DNA of 49,262 nucleotides. Source: Pinguiococcus pyrenoidosus (lineage: Eukaryota; Sar; Pinguiophyceae; Pinguiochrysidales; Pinguiochrysidaceae). Positions 19,906 to 28,911 of this stretch are shown here, piece by piece; within the stretch, counting starts at the first letter, position 1; every line of letters begins with the position of its first letter. The stretch is from positions 286 to 49,547 of the forward strand of contig JAAMXY010002149.1 of assembly GCA_019677205.1 (NCBI GenBank), given 5' to 3'. Under the pieces are notes generated by a model. That model ran no database searches and was not told the origin of the DNA. It was given only the letters and a program-made list of their open reading frames with translations. The position numbers and the translations under genes are program-made.

Positions 19906-22572
19906 TTATTCCTCTTGCACCTCCTTCGACTCTATGACCTCTGTGTGCACCACAACCTCTTCCCACGTAAAGTTGCTGGGATCTTCCGGATCGTAGCCTC
20001 CCGGATACAGGGACAGGCGCTCTTCCCGCTGATCTTGGAGTCGCTGGTACGCCACCTCCCGGCGCTGACGCATCTCCTGACGCCGGCGGAAGAACTGGAT
20101 TTTCGTCGAGAGCTGCTTCGCACGCTGCTTCTCGCGGTCGGCACGCTCGAAGCGGCGCTCGTACTTCCGGAGCTTCTTGATGACTTTCTTCTTGTCGTCC
20201 TCCGACAGCAAGGTGCGCGGTCGAGGGCGCCACTTGAATTGGTGGAAGCTCTCTTTCGACTCCACTTCCGACCCGAGCGGGAATCCCTGGAACGTCCAGA
20301 ACATGTAGCCGTTGTCCACGCTGAAGAGATAGTGTCCACCTTCGATCGGCTGCGTCACGGCCGTGGCCACGGTGCGACCGCTGGGGTCCCAGGACACGCA
20401 GTTGCACCGGTAGTGGCTCCGCTCAGCCAACGTTGCGCGCTCGTCGACGTCGTAGAACTCCAGCTGCCCGTTCAGGGCTTTGCCAAGGTCCCCGTTCTGC
20501 TCGTGGTTGGTGACGTAGGCTGCCAGCAGCATAACGCCGCCGTTCGGAGACCAGTAGATTTGGTTCGCCTTCCGGCGCTCCAGCGTGACGATGGCATCGA
20601 GGCCCGTGTCGACGCCTTCCGCTGCCACGTGGGGAACCTGCCACACTCCCACGTCCGGGAACGGCAGCTCTCCAGAGATCATCGCAAATCTCGTCGTTGG
20701 GTTGGGGTTGGTGCCGGTCCCCGGAATGGGCGTGGGCTCCCACGCAAAGTGTATGACCATTCTCTGCAGCTCCATGTGCTCGAAGGGGCAGCCCTTCTCC
20801 TTCACGCGGAAGATCTCGACCATCGTGTTCTTGAACTTGTATCGCCGAATCTTCTTCTCCTCCTTCTCTTCTCCCTTCGGGCCTTTCGCCTTGCCCGACG
20901 CGGGAACCTTGGCTGCGGCGCCAAGAGCATCAGCAATCATCTGACGCTACGCAACAAGGTACGCAAGCACGTCGCCGTACCTTTCGTGGTCATGACCATC
21001 GTGCACGCCGCGATCGCCGCGAGGAAGGTGCCCGCGTCGTTCCAGGTCAGTTTGCAGTTGTTGATGTTGACCAGGTTCTTGCTACGGAGATTCCGGCGCG
21101 TGCTCACGTCGACCAACGCCACGACCCCGGCGCGGGGCCGCATCCTCATGCTCTGCTCCTCCTCGGGGCTCGTCGGCTCATCTTTTATGTTGAGCCGCTC
21201 CATCCCCCAGTATGCGATGATGTCATCCTTTGGCGACCACGCAAAGTCCACGACGCCGTCGGCACGAAGACTTGCCGGCTTCCCGGACACGGGATCCCGT
21301 GCCTTTCGCATGGAGGGCAGCTCAAAGATGTTGATGACGTTCTCGATGGTGTGATCGCTTCCCTCGCCGTCCTCGATCTGCATCACGTGCGCCAAGTACT
21401 TCTCCGACGGAGACCACTTCAGCGGCGCGGGATTGCCATCTGGGAGAGCAAGTGAAACAGCAGAAGGGAAGCGTCAGCAGACGTTCAGGGCGCTCTCTGC
21501 TCAAACGAAAGGAATCTGTGCATCCATAAGGACGGCGCAGGGTCGGGGTGCCCCGCTCCGCCAGACATAAGAAGGCTGCAAAAGGTTTGCCCTGGATTTG
21601 ACAACCAAACTGCGAATCGAGCTGCAGAGTGGACAACACATGCCAGGAGATGGAGACATCCGCCACGGTCGGAGGCAGGCTCTGCTTACCTACTGTTGGC
21701 AGCTGGTCGAACTTGCGCAGCAGCTTCTGGGTGCGCACTTCCCACACCATGGCACAGCCGGCGCCGATGAAGTCGTACGTGACCATGTACGTCTCGTTGG
21801 GGCTGAAGAGCACTCGCGAGACCTCGCGGTGGCTGATGCGCGCGATCTTCTGGAAGTCCGGCCCTCCCCAGAGAGCGATTCCCGGGGCGTGGAAGGTCAC
21901 CATGTAGCTCCCCTGCGGACTCCACTCGATGTAGCGCTCGCACCAGCTCTTGTTCTGGCTCTTCTCGCGTTCCCCCCGATACACCGGCACGGTCTCTCCC
22001 GCTGCCTGCGCCCAAAACACTTCGGTCTCCGGGATGCCGCGCTCCGCCCAACGGATCACGAACTGGTCCCGCACCGCGTCGTCGTAGAGCCAGTCCTGGA
22101 GGCCCGGGCCCGCCTCGAAGGGAGGCAGCTCGGGCTCCTCGTACTCGTCGCTCAGCTCCCGCAGCGCGAGGAACTCCGGCAGCAGCATCGCGTGCAGAGG
22201 GTACTTGGAGCCGAACTTCCGCGGCTTCCGCTCGCCCGTCTCTCGGTCAAGAGTGTAGCAGCTCTTGATGAGCTTCTCTGCGTCCGCTGGCGTCTCGCAG
22301 TCCACCAAGACCACGCCCTTGCTCTTCCCGTTCTCGGCCGGCATGTGCGTATCGAGCACATTGCACGCGTCCATGCGGGTGGTCTGCCGAAGCTTGTCCA
22401 GCAGCTTGTCGAACTTCTCCTCCGTCGTTTGCGGAAGCCCACTGATCACCACCATGGTGGATCCGTCTTCGAACAGCCTGGGTCTGTCGAACTCCAGCTC
22501 CTCCTCCACCGGCGCCTCATAGTAGTCCTCCAACTCCGGCGGCACCACCAGCTCGACGGCCTCGAGCGCCAT
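19906..22572 (-). CDS. EIF3B: Translation initiation factor eIF3 subunit b
   Basis: Exons (minus): 22572-21690, 21439-20981, 20912-19906; 782 aa. It is the scaffold subunit of eIF3, on the 40S ribosome. An acidic N-terminus leads to an RRM (about residues 38-125, VVISGLPQTTEEKFDKL). A beta-propeller follows with eIF3b-specific blocks (YIEWSPQGSYMVTFH, CKLTWNDAGTFLA, NTMVEIFRVKEKG, YMFWTFQGFPL). The C-terminal helical tail ends in an acidic VIESKEVQEE. The start ATG is the first in-frame one after the upstream stop region. Intron 1 is unusually long for this locus (250 bp). The exon 2/3 junction was placed at 20912, because the alternative AG at 20941 breaks the frame. Confidence 0.93.
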
Positions 22573-22967
22573 CCTGTGGGACTCAGAAAGGCCCTGCGCC
22601 CGGGAAAGACTGTGTGTTCGACTGCGCGAGAGCTCTGTGGCGCGCAAGGCGTCGGATGCGCGCGCAAGTCCGGGCGAGGACTTCAGGGCCATCGATCTCT
22701 TGCGGCGCCAACTCACAGCTTCACAACATTCAAAGTCTTCAATCTGGATCGACAGCCAATACCGCGCCGGCGATCCTGTCGCGACACGGGCGATCTCGGC
22801 GCGACACCAAGGATTCAAGTACAGTTTTGAAATTGGCCGCCACGGCCTATCTTCCGATGTCATAGCCCAGCAAGGGCGGCGACCGGTTCAGTTGGGTCTC
22901 GGAAGTTTTCCGCGCCATTTCCGGATTTGGAGTCTTCGCTGCTTCGGCGCGCGTCCGCTTGAGCGCC
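22573..22967. promoter_or_regulatory. Divergent promoter region (eIF3b / C2-MCTP-like)
   Basis: This 395-bp spacer between head-to-head genes contains TTTTCCGCGCCATTT at 22906-22920, 48 bp before the plus-strand ATG. The core is E2F-like. No gene is evident. Confidence 0.45.
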
Positions 22968-25908
22968 ATGTCCACTCCGCGCCGCATCTTCGGCGGTCGT
23001 CTCCGGCGCTCGAGTTGTACGTCTCCGCAAGCCGGAGATGTGGTGTCTCCGACCCGCGGCGGCATCGGCGGCTTCACCGCGCTTTTCGGCGGCCAAGTAG
23101 AAGTGCTGAAGTATGGCTCCGCAGAGGACGAAATGCGCACGCTGGACCTGCCCTTTGAGTACAAAGGCCACAAGAAGATGTCTGCGCGCATGCTGGAGGA
23201 CACCATCTTGGAACCCACGGAGGACAAGCGCTGGTGGTGCTGCCAAGAGGGCTGGAGAGCAGATGCCGAATTCGCAGGTTCGCCGCTTCGTATCAGTCCT
23301 CCGGACTTTTCCTCCAGAGTGCGCACGGGCGTTCTCTTCAAAATCGAAAGGGATGCAGAGTGACGAAGGAAACAAAAAAGGGGCAAAACACCAAATGGCC
23401 GAATGACTGCGAAGAGGAGAGGCGGATCCGCCACGAAGCTGACGGAAGCTTTGGGCAATCTTTAGGCAAGAAGAAGCCGCCGAATCTCATGCCGCCCACC
23501 AAGGAGGAAGCGTACCACTTCCTGGAGCCCAAGGAGGCGGACGTGGTCGGGGAGGTGCGCGTGGAGATCCTCGAAGCCGCTGGCCTGCCGCGCTTCGACA
23601 CGTTCTCCGACACGGATGCCTACGCCGTCGTGGTGTGCGAAGGCTTCGCTGCGCGCACGCCCACCGTGGACAACATGGCCTCTCCCATCTGGCTTCCGCA
23701 CATGCCGCGCGCTTTCAAGTTTCTGGTATGACGGCGGTAGCGACGTGGCAGCAGCCTGCACGAAAGCCTGAAGCTCTCGCGTGCCCTGCAGGTGACCAGA
23801 TCCTACAGCAAGGTGTACATCGGCCTCCTGGATGGAGACCAAGGCAACGTCGTTAGCCAGGCCGTCCAGTCGGACGATGAGATCGGCCGGGTCGTGCTCG
23901 ACCTGCACACGCTGTTTCCCCGGACCGTGTACACCTCCTGGTTCCCCCTGCAACGTGAGAGCCTGAAGAAGCACGTCGGCAAGTACGGCGCGGTGCGGCT
24001 GCGGTACAGCGTGACCTGGAAGGCTGACCGGACCGTACTGCTCGACTACTGGAAGGTCAGTGCAGAGGGGCTGCTCCGTTGGCGAAAAGGGTTGCTCAAG
24101 GCGAGACCAATGTTCCGCGACAGGGCTTTCCCAAGTTTCCCAAGTTCCTCATTCCTTGCAAGAGCCACAAGGACGTCACGATGATTCGGTTTGCAGTCCA
24201 GGGCCAGACGCCAGATGACGTGTACGACTACAACGTCTTGAAGCATTACATCAACGAGCTGAACGCCGCGTACGAGGGACTCGTAGCAATAGCGCTCGAG
24301 CTCAAGGAGGTAAATGGAGCAAGCAACGCCGCAAATGCCGCAGGACCTGGAAGGGGTTCACACGGAAAGCCTTCGCCCCGTCTTGGTCCGCAGATCCTGT
24401 TCTGGAAGTATCCCACGTTCAACATTGTAGCGGGAATCGCCTGGCAATTCCTCACCAACCACCCGAAGTACATCATCGCGTCCTGCCCGTTGGCCGTGGT
24501 CACCATTCTCAACTGGAGCTATCCGCGCAGCCGTTGCCTAGCTGCAGATCCCATCTCACGCTCGCCCTCGTTCGTCGATTTCATGAAGTACGTGCCATTG
24601 CCTCGCCCTTGCCTTGCGGATGCTAAGCTTTTCGCGCTGACCTGTGCGTCTCTCTGTGTGTGTGTGTGTGTGTTTGTGTGTCTGCGTGCCTCCCGTCTGC
24701 AGGGCTCTGGTCCTTCCTCAGCGCCTGGGGGCTCTGCCGAAGCTCTCGGCGGTGCCGGTGTACCGGCACATGCAAGCCGTTGAGAGGAACTACCCGTACG
24801 AAAGCGAGGACGAAGACGAGAAGGAGCTGAAGATCCCTGGAAGCGACAGCAACAAGGTGCCAGTGAAGGTCCCCGAAAGCGCAGAAGACGAGAAGCAAGT
24901 GGCGGAGGCAGTGGTGAGTCGAGGGCAACCTCATGGTGCAGCACATGGAGCCGGCCTGCGCTCAACGTATGCGACAGGCAAAGGCGGAAACGGAGGATGT
25001 CGACGCCGACCCGGACAATCGCACGACGGCACAAAGGCTTTCCATGACCATCAATCCAGTTGCGAGAATCCTCTATCCGCTTCAGCAGTAAGAAGCCCCC
25101 CAGCTGCTTCGCCAAGCTTCCTCCTTCTCGTAACGCTGCTCTCGCGCTTTCTTCTTCCACCAGGTTCTTGGCGATGGTCGTGCAGCCTATCCGACTCGTG
25201 AAGCACACCGTCGCGTGGGAAGATCCTGCCTTCACAACCCAGCTGTACCTGGCCCTTTGCGTCCTCGCGGTATGCGTCCTCGCTTGCTAGCTTCTGGCCG
25301 CACCTCCCCCCTCACATCTCTTCCTTCTCCAGTTGATTCTCGCCATTATCCCTTGGCGATTCGTCTTCATGTGGACTGGCCGCCTGCTGGGCGTCGTCAT
25401 TTGGGGCCCACACATGTACTGGGTTGGGAAGTGGCTCAAAGATGTGCGTCCTGCTCTTCTTCTTGCAAGCTTGTCTGTGGCTTTTGCTGCAGGTCTCTCT
25501 GACCTTGTGGCGGCTCTCCATGACCAGGCGGAAGATAAGCAGAGGCAGCTGCAGCTGGAGGAAGAAGAGAAAGCGCGGCTGGCTGCCGAGGAAGCAGCGC
25601 GCCAGGCGGAGAAGAAGGGCACGGCCGGGAGAATCCTCTCGGGCGTTACCGGCGTTGCGCGCAGCGCCGCATCGACCGGCGTCGCCGCGACGACCACCGT
25701 GGTCGGCACCGGGCTTAGCGTTGGTCGAACAGCGGCATCCACGGCCGCCTCCGGAATCAAGCGCCTCAACTTCTTCGCCAGCGTTTCGTACAAGTTCAAG
25801 GTCGACAGCAGCCCGTTCTACGTGGCCAAGTACCAAGACACCTTGGATGCGCGGCGCGCGACGGCGGTTCCCTTGCCCGGCCCTCCGGAGAAGCCCAAGG
25901 TCGACTGA
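22968..25908 (+). CDS. C2-domain protein with C-terminal membrane segments, MCTP-like
   Basis: Exons: 22968-23277, 23466-23725, 23792-24055, 24163-24309, 24394-24587, 24703-24913, 24978-25087, 25164-25269, 25333-25443, 25528-25908; about 697 aa. One C2 domain is clear (VRVEILEAAGLPRFDTFSDTDAY ... VYIGLLDGD). The C-terminal half has hydrophobic hairpins (around IVAGIAWQFL; YIIASCPLAVVTIL; LYLALCVLALILAIIPW) and a W-x-DP-x-T motif reminiscent of the MCTP/PRT_C reticulon-like region. A Glu/Lys coiled coil and an Ala/Thr/Gly-rich tail follow. A Ca2+/lipid-binding ER or contact-site tether is the likely role; this is inference. Uncertain borders: exon 2 start (188-bp intron), exon 4 start (24145 or 24163), and the last intron (see findings). 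Confidence 0.75.
24655..24672 (+). repeat. (TG)n microsatellite in an intron of the C2 gene
   Basis: A TG dinucleotide run lies in intron 24588-24702, ahead of the acceptor CTGCAG. Confidence 0.8.
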
Positions 25909-26027
25909 GCACCGAGTCGAGCTGCGTCCCCCGGACCAGATAGAGAGCACGGTGCCTCCGTATCGCTAGCCTGCCAGCAAGAGCTCAGTTCGAGGATGCC
26001 CCTAGAGCTCCCAATCTCGACCTTTGT

Positions 26028-26578
26028 TTATCTGCCTTTGCGCTCCTGGAGGATGGCCTTCTGCCGGCGATACTGCGTAATGACCTCCTCGCGAAGCGCG
26101 ACGATGTCCGCTTTCAGCTTTCCCTTGGCCTTCGAGCTCTTCACCACCTTCTTCGGCGCCTTCCTCAGCTTCTTGGTGAACGCTCCGAGATCCGGCGGAG
26201 CCTCCACCGTTTCGCCATCAGCGATGAAGCTCAGCTCTTCGCTGGTGCTCTTCGTGCGGAACTCGTCCTCGGGGTCGCCCACGCCGTCCATCAGAACCTC
26301 CTCTTTGCTCATCTTCCCCTTGGCCATCGCCTTCTTCTGCCGCAGAAACGCGCGCTTCTTCCTTTTCGTGGCGCTTTCGGCCACTTTCCGCTGTCGAAGC
26401 GCTTTTCCCTTTGCCTGGCCAGGCGGGTGCAGAGGCAGAGCTGGTCAGCCACTTCTCCACCTGTCGCCCATAGACAACTGCGCCGCTTACATGATCGACG
26501 CGGCGCTCAAAACTCTTGAGAGACTCGCGTTCTCCTCGAGGAGTCACTTTCAGCTTCATTTCCTCCTTCTTCGATTTC

Positions 26579-26641
<63 letters not shown>

Positions 26642-26943
26642 AGTGGGAATCTCCCTTAAGCACCACACAAAAAGAAACAACTCCCTCATACCTGAGCCAT
26701 CCTCCGCTCCAGCTCCTCCACATAGTCCGCAGTGCCCATCGAAAAGTCCAGAAACGCCTGCTCGCGCTTCTGGCGCTGCGAGTCGCTCAGGCGCCGGCCG
26801 TGGTTCACTTCGTCGGGCGGCAAGTTGGCTTCTTGGCGCTTGCGCTTCCGCCCGTGGCGCGGCGCGTCGTCGTCGCCGGGGGGCTTCCGACTGGAGAACG
26901 GATCCACGCTCTTCCATTTCTTGTATCTGCGTACGCGTCCCAT
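26028..26943 (-). CDS. Small basic protein, possibly nucleolar ribosome-biogenesis factor
   Basis: Exons (minus): 26943-26692, 26577-26491, 26414-26028; 241 aa. The N-terminus MGRVRRYKKWKSVDPF is followed by a lysine/arginine-rich linker, a conserved-looking GERESLKSFERRVDH helix and a long Lys-rich helical tail. The arrangement of RRYKK..DPF plus SFERRVD recalls small nucleolar proteins of the CCDC137 kind, but I am not certain of the family. Predicted strongly basic, no signal peptide, no membrane segment. Intron 1 uses a (CT)29 run directly abutting CAG as its polypyrimidine tract. The exon 3 start could be at GCAAAG or six bases later. It converges with the C2 gene and lies tail-to-head with the Roc-COR gene. 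Confidence 0.6.
26581..26638 (-). repeat. (GA)29/(CT)29 microsatellite at a 3' splice site
   Basis: Fifty-eight bases of perfect GA repeat. Read on the gene strand it is (TC)n followed immediately by CAG and the exon, so the repeat is the polypyrimidine tract of intron 1 of the basic-protein gene. Confidence 0.9.
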
Positions 26944-27220
26944 TCTGAGAGGGCAAAGCACATGCGCCTGCGATTCGCACTGAACGCGAAAGGCGAAGGG
27001 CGGACAGATCGGAGAGTCTGGACAGAGACGACGGCGAAGGGGGAAAGCGTTGACGCGATGCAGCGGGGAACGCTTCCGCTGGCTCCCTGCGCTGCGCTCT
27101 TCGCGCGTCCGGTGCAAAGGTTGATGATACGGTGAGAGAGACGAGTCGCGGGCTTCGTTAAGCTGCAAGTAGCTTCTGTGGTAGGTTGACAAAGCTGATG
27201 CTCCCCGCGAAAAAATCGAG

Positions 27221-28516
27221 TCACGTTCCGTCCTCTACGTCATCGCCATCGCCTGTGATTGAGTTGCTGCTCTTGGGCAATCTCTCACTCACGAACCTCT
27301 CGATATCTAGGATCACTCTATCTGTATCCTCGTCGGGCAGGACCAGCACCTCTCCGACATCCACGAGGAGAGAGAGCGCTCTGTCGAAGTCCTCCTGATC
27401 GAGGAGATGGGCTTTCTCGCACAAGCTATTCCACTCCCCCAGAGTGATGACGCTTGATCTCGAGCCTCGCCCCGCAACGACGTCTGCCTTGACTCGCAAG
27501 AAAGCGCTTTGCACCTTCGGTATTGCCGGCAAAGCCGCAGCTGTTTCCATCAGGTCTTGGAGCAGCTTCGCCACTCCGTCTAGATCTCCCTTCTCAACAT
27601 AATACGCGCCAGCAAAGCTTTCGCCGTACCAACCTCGGAGACTTTCCTCGTCATCTGGTGTCAACAGTCTCGGACCGGACGACACGAACATGAGACTCGC
27701 GTCTGGGCACACCTTGAGCACATCGCGAGCGCACTCGTGGCAACTCTGCGCGTCAAACGCTGAGTTCTCCAGGCTGGGGTTCCAGACCACCATAAACACC
27801 GTCGTCTCGTCCCAAAGGAGCCGTCGAGAGAACTCCACAGCGCTGTCTTGCACGTTGAACAGCAAGAGTCCACCTTGATCCAATCCGGCTGGACACCATC
27901 GCACCATCTGAATGTCCGTGCCGGACATCTTCGAGTCCTCCGCAAAGCCTCGCGTGAGCCAAGCTCTCGTGGCCTCGTCCGCGCCCAGAATCACCACCCT
28001 CTGGAGCGGCATCCCAATGCTCCGCTTGTGGCTCTCTCGCGCCCTCAGCGCACTCACGATGGTGCGGTTGTCCGCTTTCGCAAATCGGTCTTCCGGAAGA
28101 CCCAACGCCGCGACGTACGGTTGCAGCTCCGCGCCTTCGAACATGCCGATGTTCGCCTCATCGCGCAGCCACTTGAGCAAAGTGCGCGGCAGCGACTCGG
28201 TTTTGTCGACATCCTGAGAGAGACACAGTCGAATTCCGCGCAGATTCCCAACAACGGGAACTACTTCTTTGGCCGCCAACGCCAGCGCTTCCGATGTCAG
28301 GTGATATCCTCTCTTCAAAGATCCTAAGGACATGAGGAAGTACGACTTGTTCGCGCTGCGCGCTGCCAGACCGGCGCCGTACGCTCTCCACTGCTCGGCG
28401 TCCCACGAGTTGCACTCTTCGAGCTGCTCTTTGGTCATCTTGGCCCAGTGCTGGATCACCACACCGCACGATCGCTGCGTCGGAGCAGTCGCGCTGTGCT
28501 GTCTTGCGTCTTCCAT
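27221..28516 (-). CDS. Degenerate Roc-COR (ROCO-like) protein, intronless
   Basis: Single exon, 431 aa. The first 165 residues are helical with no recognised domain. About 170-330 fits a Ras-like Roc fold: a beta strand LQRVVILGA, then LLLFNVQDS and VFMVVWNPS, then LMFVSSGPRL. All GTP-binding signatures are missing: the P-loop position reads GADEATRAW instead of GxxxxGK(S/T), the DxxG position reads NVQD, and the NKxD position reads SSGP. About 335-420 resembles the start of a COR domain (VITLGEWNSLCE ... LLVDVGEVLVLPD ... VILDIERFV). ROCO proteins are LRR-Roc-COR signalling GTPases; this looks like a truncated non-GTP-binding relative. The call is from fold pattern only, so medium confidence. 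Confidence 0.55.
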   Translation of the reverse strand: MEDARQHSATAPTQRSCGVVIQHWAKMTKEQLEECNSWDAEQWRAYGAGLAARSANKSYFLMSLGSLKRGYHLTSEALALAAKEVVPVVGNLRGIRLCLSQDVDKTESLPRTLLKWLRDEANIGMFEGAELQPYVAALGLPEDRFAKADNRTIVSALRARESHKRSIGMPLQRVVILGADEATRAWLTRGFAEDSKMSGTDIQMVRWCPAGLDQGGLLLFNVQDSAVEFSRRLLWDETTVFMVVWNPSLENSAFDAQSCHECARDVLKVCPDASLMFVSSGPRLLTPDDEESLRGWYGESFAGAYYVEKGDLDGVAKLLQDLMETAAALPAIPKVQSAFLRVKADVVAGRGSRSSVITLGEWNSLCEKAHLLDQEDFDRALSLLVDVGEVLVLPDEDTDRVILDIERFVSERLPKSSNSITGDGDDVEDGT

Positions 28517-28911
28517 CGCGCGGACTTGGAAACCCGCGCACAGCGCAGGCGTCTGCGGTTTGAGCCAAAAAAGGCGCGAAAGCTTTGAACTCCGCGACTT
28601 TTCCAGCGCCTGCGTCTCCGATCAGCTGATCCGCCAACCAGTTCAGGAGTTCAGAAATGCTTTTGAAAACATCCCAGAATGTCCCTCAGCCAATCTCTGG
28701 CAGGGAGCCACCTCCCGGCAGAGTCCTCATTGGGTGGCTGGGAGCCGGCAGGGATCGCTGCCATAGGACGCCCTCGTCGGAACGTCGGAAGGTTTGAATC
28801 CTTGCGCTGAAGCTTCTTGCGCCCCAACCAGCTTTCCTCGCAGCGCCGGTCGTGATCTCTCGGAAGTCCTAGAGCTGCTGTTCAAGAACCGAGTCCTAAG
28901 GGCTGAGCGCA
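28517..28911. promoter_or_regulatory. Divergent promoter region (Roc-COR / TMEM260-like)
   Basis: This 395-bp spacer contains GGCGCGAAA at 28573-28581, 57 bp upstream of the Roc-COR ATG, in an E2F-like context (AAAAAAGGCGCGAAAG). No other gene is seen. Confidence 0.45.

Noticed and set aside
19915-21354. 479-codon plus-strand ORF opposite eIF3b
   Set aside because: It is antisense to conserved eIF3b exons, crosses the eIF3b intron, and has no recognisable motif.
21598-22830. 410-codon plus-strand ORF opposite eIF3b exon 1
   Set aside because: It is a shadow of the RRM and first propeller blades, with no protein-like features.
27221-28516. Roc-COR gene as a pseudogene
   Set aside because: The frame is open for 431 codons with protein-like composition and a clean promoter. 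Loss of GTP-binding motifs without frame damage argues for a functional divergent protein.
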